Assembly: GCA_965216695.1 (NCBI GenBank)
Contig: OZ244212.1
Location: 3,906,001-3,970,000 of the forward strand
Reading direction: 5' to 3'
DNA length: 64,000 nt
Source of the DNA: G965216695 sp965216695
GTDB taxonomy: Bacteria; Pseudomonadota; Gammaproteobacteria; Pseudomonadales; Azotimanducaceae
Of the stretch, positions 9,010 through 17,476 are shown one piece after another. The notes below the pieces were generated by a model. It was not told the origin of the DNA. It ran no database searches and saw nothing but the letters and a program-made list of their open reading frames with translations. Position 1 is the first letter of the stretch. Each line of letters opens with the position of its first letter. Both the position numbers and the translations under genes were made by a program.

Positions 9010-9777
9010 GGGCCGGCAGAGCACGACGTAGGCCCGAACCGTGTCGCTGAGGCCACGCCGCAGCGCCTCGGCAATCAGCGCGTGACCGATGGACACCTCG
9101 GCGACACCGGGTACCGAGGTTAGAAACGCTTTCAGGTTGTGTAGGTCCAGATCGTGCCCGGCGTTCACGCCCAGCGCCAGATCCGCGGCGAGCTGCGCCG
9201 CTGTCGCGTAACGCTGCAGCCATTGTCGTGTGGTCGGGGCGTCGGCGCCGGATTGCGCGTGCGCGTGAGCGTAGGGCCCGGTGTACAGCTCGATGCGGTC
9301 GGCGCCAGCGGCCGGTACCCGCGCTATTGCTTCCGTGTCCGGATCCATGAACAGCGACACCCGCGCACCGGCAGCATGGCAACGCTCGATTGCATCCAGC
9401 AGGCGGTTGTCGGTCTGCGTGAGTTGCCACCCGTGATCGGACGTCAGCTGGTCGTCGCCATCCGGCACCAGGGTCGCCTGGTCCGGCCGGGTGTGTTCGA
9501 TCAGTTCCAGAAAGCCGGGGTAGCCGTTGTCGCGGGCGCCGGCGAACGGATTGCCCTCGATGTTGTACTCGAGTCCCGGGTGTTCGCGCACGAGCTCCGC
9601 GAGTCGGTAGACGTCGTCGGGATGGATGTGTCGCTGGTCGGGGCGAGGATGTACGGTCAGCCCGGCGGCACCGGCATCGATCACGATGCGGCCCATCTCG
9701 ACGATGTCCGGAATCGTGCCGCCGCGCGCATTGCGAAGCCAGGCGATCTTATTCAGGTTGACGCTGAGCGCGGTCAT
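9001..9777 (-). CDS. pdxJ: Pyridoxine 5'-phosphate synthase
   Basis: Condenses 1-deoxyxylulose 5-phosphate with 3-amino-2-oxopropyl phosphate in the last ring-forming step of vitamin B6 synthesis. 258 aa TIM barrel with GLTVHPRPDQRHI (phosphate and substrate contacts), the catalytic Glu in NIEGNP and a His in ELYTGPYAHA. Length is a little longer than E. coli PdxJ (243). Its extreme 3' end is contained in a tandem repeat, so the C-terminus could vary between strains. Confidence 0.93.
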   Translation of the reverse strand: MTALSVNLNKIAWLRNARGGTIPDIVEMGRIVIDAGAAGLTVHPRPDQRHIHPDDVYRLAELVREHPGLEYNIEGNPFAGARDNGYPGFLELIEHTRPDQATLVPDGDDQLTSDHGWQLTQTDNRLLDAIERCHAAGARVSLFMDPDTEAIARVPAAGADRIELYTGPYAHAHAQSGADAPTTRQWLQRYATAAQLAADLALGVNAGHDLDLHNLKAFLTSVPGVAEVSIGHALIAEALRRGLSDTVRAYVVLCRPNQ

Positions 9778-9887
9778 GGGTCACTGCATCTGTTGGTTTG
9801 TCGAGCCGCGAGGGCGCGAACGGAGTGAATATGCTGAACCCCTGGCCGGGCGGACGCAAATGTTGCGCGGCGCGGTTCCTGTGCGTG

Positions 9888-10553
9888 TCAGCTCCAGGCG
9901 CTGCGGCGCGGTCTGGCTTTGATGGCCACGCCCAGCAGCAGTCCACCCAGTACCAGACCGCCGCCGTACATCAGCCAGCGCCGCCGCTCGTCACGTTCCA
10001 GCCGGTTGCGCTCGTCGGTCAGTTCGTCCAGTTCGGTGCGCAGGCGGCGTACGAGTTCTTCCAGTTCTATGTTGCGCTCGTGCGAGGCGACGGCGTTGGA
10101 CGAAATGCGCTGCAGCTCGTCGAGCTCTGCCTGCAACGATGACACCTGGGTCGACAGGTCGTCGCTGTTGCCGCGCGCTTCGTTGCGATCTTTTTCAAGC
10201 GTACCAACACGTTGCTTCTGACTGCTCAGATCCTGTTCCAGTCGTTCTATCCGCCGGTTGGCCTGGTCGAGGCGAACGCGCGCGATCGGCTGGCGCACCA
10301 GGTACTGCGCCGCAATCCAGCCCTGGGTGCCGCGAGTGGTGCGCACGTGAACGAAACCCGCGTCGTCATCACGTTCTATAACGGTCAGCTCGGTGCCGGT
10401 GGGCAGACCGCGGTGCACGATCCGGTGTCCGGCAGACGGCCCGCTGCGTACGGGCACGGTGAACGAATCGGACACGTAGACGGTTTCCGCAAACGCCGCG
10501 TGGCCGAACGTAACGGCAGCGACTGCAAGCAAGCAAATGGCGTGGCGCTTCAT
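9888..10553 (-). CDS. SH3-domain protein with coiled coil and C-terminal membrane anchor (TIGR04211-like)
   Basis: 221 aa. Signal peptide (residues 1-22), bacterial SH3 domain (about 24-88, with VRSGPSAGH and GWIAAQYLV), a long coiled coil (about 95-190) and a C-terminal transmembrane segment MYGGGLVLGGLLLGVAI followed by basic residues. This is the layout of the YgiM-like family. It would sit in the periplasm anchored to the inner membrane, perhaps contacting peptidoglycan. The stop of yciB overlaps its start by 4 bp. Confidence 0.82.
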   Translation of the reverse strand: MKRHAICLLAVAAVTFGHAAFAETVYVSDSFTVPVRSGPSAGHRIVHRGLPTGTELTVIERDDDAGFVHVRTTRGTQGWIAAQYLVRQPIARVRLDQANRRIERLEQDLSSQKQRVGTLEKDRNEARGNSDDLSTQVSSLQAELDELQRISSNAVASHERNIELEELVRRLRTELDELTDERNRLERDERRRWLMYGGGLVLGGLLLGVAIKARPRRSAWS

Positions 10554-11125
10554 GGATCAGCCCCATTGCGGTCCGTGGCCGGCGCGTCGGCCAGTTGCTC
10601 GAGCAAACCGCGGCGGTGCAGATAAACGAACGTGAGGATCATGTAGGCGAGCGTTAGCGCAATGCCGCCGAACAGTTTGTAGGCGACCCAGAATTCCATG
10701 CTGAAGTTGTAGGCCACCACGAGGTTCAGCACGCCGGCGAGGAAAAATCCGGCGGCCCAGCCGTAGTTGAGGTGGCGCCAGGCGTCGTCCGGCAGCTCGA
10801 GATGCTGGCCGAGCAGTGTTTTCACGAAGTTGCGTTTACCGACCCACATGCCGCCGAGCAGGAGCAGGGCGAGGCCCCAGTTCACGGCCGTGGGCTTCCA
10901 CTGCACAAAGAGTTCGTTGCGCAGTAACAACGTCAGGCCGCCGAACAGCAGACTCATCCAGAACGTCAGTTTCAGTTCGGTCCCGATCGGCCGATCGAGC
11001 AAGCGGTAAATCGCAAGCTGTGCCGTGACGGCCACCATCAGGGTGCCGGTTGCCCAGTAGATGTCGCCCAGCACGAACGCGATCGCGAACGCAAGAATCG
11101 GAACGAAATCCAGAAGTTGTTGCAT
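10550..11125 (-). CDS. yciB: Inner-membrane septation protein A (YciB/IspZ family)
   Basis: 191 aa, nearly all hydrophobic, with five predicted membrane spans. The start MQQLLDFVPILAFAIAFVLGDIYWATG and the segment FWVAYKLFGGIALTLAY fit the YciB family, implicated in cell-envelope synthesis and division. It is divergent to yciO, as in many gammaproteobacteria where the yci genes cluster near trp genes. It overlaps the SH3-domain gene by 4 bp. Confidence 0.92.
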   Translation of the reverse strand: MQQLLDFVPILAFAIAFVLGDIYWATGTLMVAVTAQLAIYRLLDRPIGTELKLTFWMSLLFGGLTLLLRNELFVQWKPTAVNWGLALLLLGGMWVGKRNFVKTLLGQHLELPDDAWRHLNYGWAAGFFLAGVLNLVVAYNFSMEFWVAYKLFGGIALTLAYMILTFVYLHRRGLLEQLADAPATDRNGADP

Positions 11126-11214
11126 GCGGGAATGTACGGCTGGCTGGGCGGTGGGATAATACGGGAAACCGTTCGCAGCTGTCAGGCGGCGGCGTCACAG
11201 AAAGCCAAGGGGGT

Positions 11215-11292
11215 GGGGTCAGAGCAAAGGGACAGATCAAGGGGGCAGAGTCGCGACTCTGCCCCCTTGATCTGTCCCTTTGCTCTGACCCC
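11215..11292. repeat. Perfect 78-bp palindrome
   Basis: Two 39-base arms are exact reverse complements with the centre at TCG|CGA (11253/11254) and no loop. The outer 26 bases of each arm (starting GGGGTCAGAG) match two direct copies at 49287 and 49322. It lies between the divergent yciB and yciO genes and ends only 14 bp before the yciO ATG. Probably a REP/MITE-like mobile palindrome. Confidence 0.95.
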
Positions 11293-11306
11293 CTAAATTG
11301 TTCGTT

Positions 11307-11918
11307 ATGAGCCAGTACTTTGTCATTCACCCCGAACACCCGCAGATGCGCCTCGTGCGCCAGGCCGCGGCGATCCTAGCGGGCGGCGGGGTTGCGGTGT
11401 ATCCGACCGATACGGTGTACGCCCTTGCGTGCGGAGTCGATGCGAAGCAGGGCTTGGATCGCATTGTGCGCATACGACAACTTCATAAAAATCATAAATT
11501 TACGATTGCTTGTAAAGATCTATCCGAGATTTCTGCTTTTGCGCGGGTCAGCAACTCCAGTTATCGCGTGCTGAAACACTACACGCCGGGCCCGTTCACG
11601 TTTTTACTGCCGGCGAGCCGGGATGTGCCGAAACGCATCATTACCGGAACGCGGCGATCCATCGGGATCCGCGTGCCCGGTTCGTCCATCGCGGGTGCGT
11701 TGTTGGACGCGGTCGGCGCGCCGCTTCTGACCACAACGCTGTGGCTCCCGGGTGACGACTTCCCGCTTGCGGACCCCGACGACATTCGCGAACGCGTCGG
11801 GAAGCAAGTGGACGTGATCATCGATGGCGGTCACGGTGGCCTCGAGACAACCACGGTGGTCGACTTGCGCGACGATGTGCCGGTGGTGCTGAGGGAAGGC
11901 GCGGGCGACTTCGAGTGA
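11307..11918 (+). CDS. yciO: YrdC/Sua5-domain protein YciO
   Basis: 203 aa of the threonylcarbamoyl-AMP synthase fold: PTDTVYALACG near the N-terminus, then FLLPAS and GIRVPGSSIAGALL. YciO proteins are paralogs of TsaC (Sua5/YrdC), which make threonylcarbamoyl-AMP for tRNA t6A; YciO's own activity is weaker or uncertain. The ATG giving MSQYFVIHP is the family start, but no Shine-Dalgarno sequence is visible because a palindrome ends 14 bp upstream. A short AT-rich stretch at about 11480-11540 contrasts with the high-GC remainder. Confidence 0.88.
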   Translation: MSQYFVIHPEHPQMRLVRQAAAILAGGGVAVYPTDTVYALACGVDAKQGLDRIVRIRQLHKNHKFTIACKDLSEISAFARVSNSSYRVLKHYTPGPFTFLLPASRDVPKRIITGTRRSIGIRVPGSSIAGALLDAVGAPLLTTTLWLPGDDFPLADPDDIRERVGKQVDVIIDGGHGGLETTTVVDLRDDVPVVLREGAGDFE

Positions 11919-11961
11919 TCCGGCCGATCGGCAATACCAAGGTCGGTTACCCGTTCACGTG

Positions 11962-11990
11962 TGGGCATCGAGCGCGCGCGTCCGTATAAT
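11962..11990 (+). promoter_or_regulatory. Candidate sigma-70 promoter for trpS operon
   Basis: TGGGCA, 17-bp spacer, then a perfect TATAAT, ending 48 bp before the trpS start. The TATAAT stands out in GC-rich surroundings. Confidence 0.5.
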
Positions 11991-12038
11991 CCCGCCTTAC
12001 CCCGTGCATCAGGTCCCCATGACTAAGGTCTGTCTGCG

Positions 12039-13253
12039 TTGAGCAGCAACGATTCTCACCAGCGGGTGGCGTCGGGCATGCGGCCTACCGGGCGTCTTCA
12101 TCTCGGCCACTACCATGGCGTGCTCAAGAATTGGGCGCGGTTGCAGCACGAATACGAGTGCTACTTCTTCGTGGCCGACTGGCACGCGCTTACCACCAAC
12201 TACGACAACACGACCGACCTGGCGCAGTACACGCTGGACACGGTGGTGGACTGGCTTGCAGCCGGCGTCAACCCGGGGGCCTGTACGCTCTTTCTGCAGT
12301 CCAAGGTGCCGGAGCATGCGGAGCTGCATCTTCTGCTCTCCATGGTTACGCCGATCGGCTGGCTTGAGCGCGTGCCAACGTACAAGGACCAGCAGGCCAA
12401 GCTGAAAGATCAGGACCTGTCGACCTATGGATTCCTGGGCTATCCCGTGCTGCAGGCCGCGGACATTCTGGCGTATCGCGCCGGCAATGTGCCCGTGGGC
12501 GCCGATCAGGTGGCGCATGTGGAGATCACGCGCGAGATCGCTCGCCGCTTCAATCACATCTACGGACGCGAGCCCGGTTTCGAGCAGGCGGCCGAGGCGG
12601 CCGTGGCCAAGATGGGTAAAAAGGCGGCACGGCTCTACACGCAGGCGCGACGCGCCTACCTCGAGCGCGGCGACCTCGAAGCCCTGGAGCGTGCGCGGGC
12701 ATTGCTGAACGACCAACAGAATCTGTCCATCGGGGACACCGAGCGGCTGTTCGGTTACCTCGAAGGTGGCGGGCGCATTCTTCTGCCGGAGCCGCAGGCG
12801 CTTCTGACCGAGCAGCCGAAAGTCCCCGGGCTCGATGGCGAGAAGATGTCGAAGTCGTACGGCAACGCGATTGCGTTGCGTGAGCCGCGGGAATCGGTGG
12901 AGCAGAAGATCCGTACGATGCGCACGGACCCTGCCCGGGCGCGGCGCAAGGATCCCGGCAATCCGGACAACTGTCCGGTGTTCGCATTGCACCAGATCTA
13001 TACCGACGACGATACGCGGGCCTGGGTGCGCAAAGGCTGCACCAGCGCGGGCATCGGCTGCATAGACTGCAAGGGTCCGCTCGTCGATGCGATAGCACTC
13101 GAGCAGGATGAAATGCGCGAGCGCGCCCGACAGTTCGAAGAGGACACCGACCTGGTGTACACGATTCTGCTGGAGGGATCAGAGCGTGCCCGCGACGTGG
13201 CCAAGGATACGCTCGACGAAGTTCGGGCCAGCGTAGGAACCCTGTCTAGATGA
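12039..13253 (+). CDS. trpS: Tryptophanyl-tRNA synthetase, long form with Cys cluster
   Basis: 404-aa class I synthetase charging tRNA-Trp. HIGH motif HLGHYHG at 21-27 and KMSKSYGN near 269 are intact. An inserted basic segment and a C-terminal Cys set, C-x21-C-x6-C-x2-C (from NCPVF to CIDCKG), resemble the [4Fe-4S] motif known from Thermotoga maritima TrpRS. E. coli TrpS has 334 residues. The start read here is TTG (MSSNDSHQ), because the conserved SGMRPTGRLHLGH begins within 20 residues; a GTG at 12066 is the alternative. Its stop overlaps the scpA start by 4 bp. Confidence 0.93.
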   Translation: MSSNDSHQRVASGMRPTGRLHLGHYHGVLKNWARLQHEYECYFFVADWHALTTNYDNTTDLAQYTLDTVVDWLAAGVNPGACTLFLQSKVPEHAELHLLLSMVTPIGWLERVPTYKDQQAKLKDQDLSTYGFLGYPVLQAADILAYRAGNVPVGADQVAHVEITREIARRFNHIYGREPGFEQAAEAAVAKMGKKAARLYTQARRAYLERGDLEALERARALLNDQQNLSIGDTERLFGYLEGGGRILLPEPQALLTEQPKVPGLDGEKMSKSYGNAIALREPRESVEQKIRTMRTDPARARRKDPGNPDNCPVFALHQIYTDDDTRAWVRKGCTSAGIGCIDCKGPLVDAIALEQDEMRERARQFEEDTDLVYTILLEGSERARDVAKDTLDEVRASVGTLSR

Positions 13254-14095
13254 GGCCTGTGGAGATGAGTGAAGCGCCGGAAGTCGTGGCCCGGGTCGAA
13301 GGTGAGCCGGTCTCGGAATTGCCGACCGACCTGTACATTCCGCCGAACGCGCTGCAGGTGTTTCTGGACACCTTCGAGGGTCCGCTCGACCTGCTGCTGT
13401 ATCTGATCCGGCGTCAGAATCTGGACATACTCAGCATCCAGGTCGCGGAAATCACCGAGCAGTACATGCGCTACATCGACTTGATGAAAGCGCTGGAACT
13501 CGAACTGGCCGGCGAATACCTGGTGATGGCCGCGATGCTCGCCGAGATCAAGTCGCGGCTGTTGCTGCCGAAACCGGCGACCGAAGACGGCGAGGACGAG
13601 GATCCCCGCGCCGAACTCATCCGGCGGTTACAGGAATACGAGCAGATCAAGAGTGCGGCCGAAGGCCTCTCGGAACTGCCGCGGCTCGAACGGGACATCA
13701 GCGTTGCGGCCGCCGAAAAGCCGGAACTGGTGCGCGAGCGCGTGGAGCCGGACGTCAATCTGAAGGAGCTGCTGGTTGTGCTGGCGCAGGTGCTGCGCCG
13801 GGCCGAGATGTTCGAACACCACGCAGTGCAGCTGGAACCGCTGTCGGTTCGCGAGCGTATGACGCAGATTCTCGGCAAGGTGAACGCCACGGCGGAGTTT
13901 CAGCCGTTCGGTGCGCTCTTTGACGTAGCGGAAGGCCGGCGCGGCGTTGTGGTGACGTTCATGGCAGTGCTGGAACTGATCCGGGAACGGCTGCTGGACT
14001 TTGCCCAGCACGACCCATTCGCACCCATTTACGTACGACGCGTCAGCGACACCGCGGTACTGGACGCGCACGTATCCGACGACGAGGCACAGTGA
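13250..14095 (+). CDS. scpA: Segregation and condensation protein A
   Basis: Kleisin subunit of the SMC-ScpAB condensin that compacts and separates chromosomes. 281 aa with the family N-terminus FEGPLDLLLYLIRRQNLDIL, then MAAMLAEIKSRLLLP, and a C-terminal winged helix that binds SMC (ATAEFQPFGALF and FMAVLELIRE). A second in-frame ATG at 13265 could also serve. Coupled to trpS upstream, and scpB starts 2 bp after its stop. Confidence 0.93.
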   Translation: MRPVEMSEAPEVVARVEGEPVSELPTDLYIPPNALQVFLDTFEGPLDLLLYLIRRQNLDILSIQVAEITEQYMRYIDLMKALELELAGEYLVMAAMLAEIKSRLLLPKPATEDGEDEDPRAELIRRLQEYEQIKSAAEGLSELPRLERDISVAAAEKPELVRERVEPDVNLKELLVVLAQVLRRAEMFEHHAVQLEPLSVRERMTQILGKVNATAEFQPFGALFDVAEGRRGVVVTFMAVLELIRERLLDFAQHDPFAPIYVRRVSDTAVLDAHVSDDEAQ

Positions 14096-14096
14096 C

Positions 14097-15062
14097 ATGG
14101 ACGAACACAAGATCAAATGCATCGTCGAGGCGGCACTGCTCGCCGCGGACGGGCCGCTGTCGCCGCGCCAGCTGCAGACGCTGTTCACCCTGGGCGAACT
14201 GGACCGCGACGAAGCGCGCCGTCTGATCGGCGAAGCGCTGAAGGCGATCGAAGCCGAAGCTGAAGGTCGCGGTTACGAACTGAAGCGTGTGGCCAGCGGC
14301 TACCGGCTGCAGGTGCGCCAGGAATTCAGCCCGTGGGTGAGCCGGTTGTGGGAAGAAAAACCGCCGCGCTATTCCCGCGCGCTGCTCGAAACCCTGGCGT
14401 TGATCGCCTACCGCCAACCGGTAACGCGAGGCGACATCGAAGAGGTGCGGGGCGTGTCGGTGAGCCAGACAATCATGCGAACGCTGCTCGAGCGGGGCTG
14501 GATCAAGGTGGTCGGACAGCGCGAGACCCCCGGACACCCGGCGCTGTACGGCACCACCAGCGCGTTTCTCGATTACTTCAATCTTCGATCGCTGTCCGAA
14601 CTGCCGCCGCTCGAGGAGATTCGATCGCTGATCGAACCGATTGTTGCCGAGGAGATTCAGACCGAGGGCTTGGATCAGGAACGGGAGGATCCCGACGGGG
14701 AGAATCCGGACACGCGCGAAACTGACGCGGCAGTATCGGACGGGGGCGAGTTTGAGGCCGCGGACGGGCAGACGGATACACAGACACACGAGGAAACGCA
14801 TCCGGAATCGGACCCGGACGGTACCGCTGTTGATGAAGGCGCTAGAGTATCGGCGGCAGAGGCCGCCGCCGCCCAGGCCGGCGATACGGTTGACGACGCC
14901 GCGCTTGAGCGCGCTTTGCTGGAAGCCGAGGTCGTTCTGGACGAGACCGCCAGTGTCGTCGAGCGCGCGTCGGCGACGATTGAACCGGACACCACGGACG
15001 ACGAGTCGGGCGATTCGGCGAAGCACCTGGCCGAAGTGGTGCCGCTGCCGCGCCCGTCCTGA
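14097..15062 (+). CDS. scpB: Segregation and condensation protein B with long acidic tail
   Basis: Two winged-helix domains in residues 1-180 (KCIVEAALLAADGPLSPRQL; LETLALIAYRQPVTRGDIE; GHPALYGTT) identify ScpB, the partner that bridges ScpA. Total length is 321 aa against the usual ~180-220. The extra ~120 C-terminal residues are low-complexity, rich in Asp, Glu and Thr, with no motif seen. The ATG chosen (MDEHKIKC) lies 2 bp past the scpA stop, fitting coupling. Confidence 0.92.
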   Translation: MDEHKIKCIVEAALLAADGPLSPRQLQTLFTLGELDRDEARRLIGEALKAIEAEAEGRGYELKRVASGYRLQVRQEFSPWVSRLWEEKPPRYSRALLETLALIAYRQPVTRGDIEEVRGVSVSQTIMRTLLERGWIKVVGQRETPGHPALYGTTSAFLDYFNLRSLSELPPLEEIRSLIEPIVAEEIQTEGLDQEREDPDGENPDTRETDAAVSDGGEFEAADGQTDTQTHEETHPESDPDGTAVDEGARVSAAEAAAAQAGDTVDDAALERALLEAEVVLDETASVVERASATIEPDTTDDESGDSAKHLAEVVPLPRPS

Positions 15063-15072
15063 GACGCGCGCA

Positions 15073-15963
15073 ATGCCACGCCGGCCGCCTAAGGCGTCCA
15101 AGGCCTCCGCCGCCGGTCATCGGCGCGCCGGACGTCAGGGCGCGGAAATCCAGGAGAACCTGCAGAAACTCCAGAAGGTTCTTGCCGATCGTGGCGTCGG
15201 ATCGCGGCGCGGCGTGGAGGCGATGATTGCCGACGGCCGGGTTCAGGTGAACGGCGCTGATGCGCACATCGGCCAACGCGTGGCGCCGGATGCGGCGATC
15301 ACGGTGGACGGCAAGCCGGTGCGCGCGTCGCGTAGCACCGTCACCCGCGTTCTGCTGCTGAACAAGCGCGCCGGCGTCGTCTGCACGCGGGACGACCCGG
15401 AGCGTCGCCGGACCATTTTCGACGACCTGCCGTGCCTTGCGGGCGGTCGCTGGATCGGCATCGGGCGGCTGGACATTCAGTCGACCGGACTCTACATGCT
15501 CACAACCGATGGGCAGCTCGCACACAGGTTCATGCATCCTTCCACGGGACTCGACCGTGAATATGCGGTGCGCATCGACGGCCGCCTGCGCGACGATCAA
15601 CTGGCTGCGCTTGCCGACGGCATTATGATCGACGGCGAAGAGCAGGCGTTTTCCGACATTCAGTACTACAACGGTTCCGGCCGTAACCACTGGTATCACG
15701 TGGTGCTGATGGAAGGGCGCAACCGGGAAGTGCGCAAACTGTTTTCGGCCGTCGGCGTTACCGTGTCGCGGTTGAAGCGTGTGCGTTACGGACCCGTGGT
15801 TCTGCCGTCCTGGCTGCGGGTAGGAGCGTACGCCGATATGTCGCCGGGTGATATCGAAACGATCTATAAGCTGCTGGGGTTGCCGAAACCAACGATAGCT
15901 CCGCTACGCGACAAACGTGCGCAACGGAGCGTACTGATCGAGTATCCGGAACTTGGCCTCTAG
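15073..15963 (+). CDS. rluB: 23S rRNA pseudouridine synthase B
   Basis: Makes pseudouridine at position 2605 (E. coli numbering) of 23S rRNA. 296 aa: a basic N-terminal tail, an S4 RNA-binding domain (about 30-90, LQKVLADRGVGSRRGVEAMI) and the catalytic domain with the Asp in GRLDIQSTGL. The end NREVRKLFSAVGV is the common RsuA-family motif. The ATG is 10 bp after the scpB stop; scpA-scpB-rluB is a conserved order. A convergent yciK gene follows. Confidence 0.94.
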   Translation: MPRRPPKASKASAAGHRRAGRQGAEIQENLQKLQKVLADRGVGSRRGVEAMIADGRVQVNGADAHIGQRVAPDAAITVDGKPVRASRSTVTRVLLLNKRAGVVCTRDDPERRRTIFDDLPCLAGGRWIGIGRLDIQSTGLYMLTTDGQLAHRFMHPSTGLDREYAVRIDGRLRDDQLAALADGIMIDGEEQAFSDIQYYNGSGRNHWYHVVLMEGRNREVRKLFSAVGVTVSRLKRVRYGPVVLPSWLRVGAYADMSPGDIETIYKLLGLPKPTIAPLRDKRAQRSVLIEYPELGL

Positions 15964-15984
15964 CAGGCTGTTGAAAACTGCCAG

Positions 15985-16800
15985 CTAGCCGCTGCCCGCG
16001 CGAGTGGTTGGCGACCAATCGCGTGCATCGTAGGCGTGGCCGGTCTGGCTGCCCGCGGCCCGGCTCATCAGCCACAGATACAGGTCCATGTGGCGTTCCG
16101 GTGCCGGCACCGTCTGCGGATCTTCGTTGGGATACGCCTGGCTGCGCATCGCCGTCCGCGTACCACCCGGATTCACGCTGTTGACGGCCACCGACGCTGC
16201 TTCGAGTTCGTCGGCCAGCACTTGCATCAGCCCTTCGGTCGCGAACTTGGACACCGAGTAGGCGCCCCAGTACGCGCGGCCCGCACGACCGACGCTCGAC
16301 GACGTAAACACCATCGCGGAATCTGGTGTGTGCCGCAGCAACGGGAGCAGTGCCCGGGTGAGTACAAACGTGCCGTGCACGTTCACGCGGAACACCGCCT
16401 CCCAATCCTCTGTGGGGTAGTGTTCGATCGGTACTTTCGGCCCCAACGCGCTTGCGTTGTGCAGCACGCCGTTCAGGCGTCCGTAGTCGCGGTCGATCAG
16501 TTCCGCCAACGCTTCCGCGTTCGCATCGGCCACCAGTGCCAGATCGCAGGGCACGATCGTCGGCCGGGTAGCCGTATTGTCGGTAATCCAGTCGTACACG
16601 CGCTCCAATCTGTCCTGGTTACGTGCCAGCAGAATGACATCAGCGCCGTAACTCGCGAATGTTCGGGCGGCGGCTGCGCCGATACCGGCGCTCGCACCGG
16701 TTACCAGCACCACGCGCTCGCGCAGGCAGTCGGCCGGGGGCGTCCAACGCCAGTCCGCTTGCGCGTCGGTCAGCTCGGGGTAGTCAGGTTTTTCGGGCAT
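15985..16800 (-). CDS. yciK: YciK-family short-chain oxidoreductase
   Basis: 271-aa SDR with cofactor loop GASAGIGAAAA near residue 35, NNAS-like NASA segment (LHNASALG), catalytic Ser in TSSSVGR and YxxxK as YSVSK. The family is widespread next to ubiG in gammaproteobacteria; its substrate is not known. In Pseudomonas the gene mupP sits between ubiG and yciK, but here the ubiG stop lies inside the yciK start region (17-bp overlap). Confidence 0.88.
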   Translation of the reverse strand: MPEKPDYPELTDAQADWRWTPPADCLRERVVLVTGASAGIGAAAARTFASYGADVILLARNQDRLERVYDWITDNTATRPTIVPCDLALVADANAEALAELIDRDYGRLNGVLHNASALGPKVPIEHYPTEDWEAVFRVNVHGTFVLTRALLPLLRHTPDSAMVFTSSSVGRAGRAYWGAYSVSKFATEGLMQVLADELEAASVAVNSVNPGGTRTAMRSQAYPNEDPQTVPAPERHMDLYLWLMSRAAGSQTGHAYDARDWSPTTRAGSG

Positions 16801-17476
16801 GCAGCAGGTAGTTCACGCTGGGGTCGCGGTCGATCGTGCACGAACGGCTGAACGGGTTGTATTGCATACCCGCGATGTCGACAACCGTCAGGCCCGCCGC
16901 ACGCACGGCTGCGGCCAGTTCGGCCGGCCGGATGAATTGAGCCCAGTCGTGCGTTCCGCGCGGTAGCAGTTTCATTACGTATTCGGCGCCTAGGATGGCC
17001 ATTACGTAGGCTTTCGGCGTGCGGTTGATGGTTGAAAACACGAGGTCGCCGCCGGCCGCGCACAACGTGGCCGCCGCTTGCACGGTGGATGCGTAGTCGG
17101 GCACGTGTTCCAGCATCTCCAGGCACGTAACGGTGCGGTACGTGCCCGGGCGCTCGGCAGCCAGAGTCTCGGCGCTGCATTCGCGGTAGTCGACCTGTAC
17201 GCCTGTTTCCATCGCGTGCAGGCGGGCCACGGCCAGCGGCTTTTCGGCGAGGTCGATCCCGGTCACCTGCGCGCCTGCGGTTGCCATGGCTTCACTGAGG
17301 ATGCCGCCGCCGCAGCCGATATCGAGTACCGGACCCGCGGTTAGATCCGCGCGTTCGCTGATGTAGTTCAGCCGTGCTGGATTGATGTCGTGCAGCGGTC
17401 GGAAGTCACCCTCGGGATCCCACCACCGCGCCGCCAGCGCGTCGAATTTTGCAACTTCCGCCGGATTTACGTTCAT
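16784..17476 (-). CDS. ubiG: Ubiquinone biosynthesis O-methyltransferase
   Basis: Performs both O-methylations of ubiquinone synthesis with SAM. 230 aa with motif I VLDIGCGGGILSEAM, a DFRPLHDINPARLNYI N-terminus typical of UbiG, and the late motif SINRTPKAY-like FSTINRTPKAY. The start at MNVNPAEVAKF is preferred over an upstream in-frame ATG because it matches the family and overlaps the mtaD stop by 4 bp. Confidence 0.94.
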   Translation of the reverse strand: MNVNPAEVAKFDALAARWWDPEGDFRPLHDINPARLNYISERADLTAGPVLDIGCGGGILSEAMATAGAQVTGIDLAEKPLAVARLHAMETGVQVDYRECSAETLAAERPGTYRTVTCLEMLEHVPDYASTVQAAATLCAAGGDLVFSTINRTPKAYVMAILGAEYVMKLLPRGTHDWAQFIRPAELAAAVRAAGLTVVDIAGMQYNPFSRSCTIDRDPSVNYLLHARKT

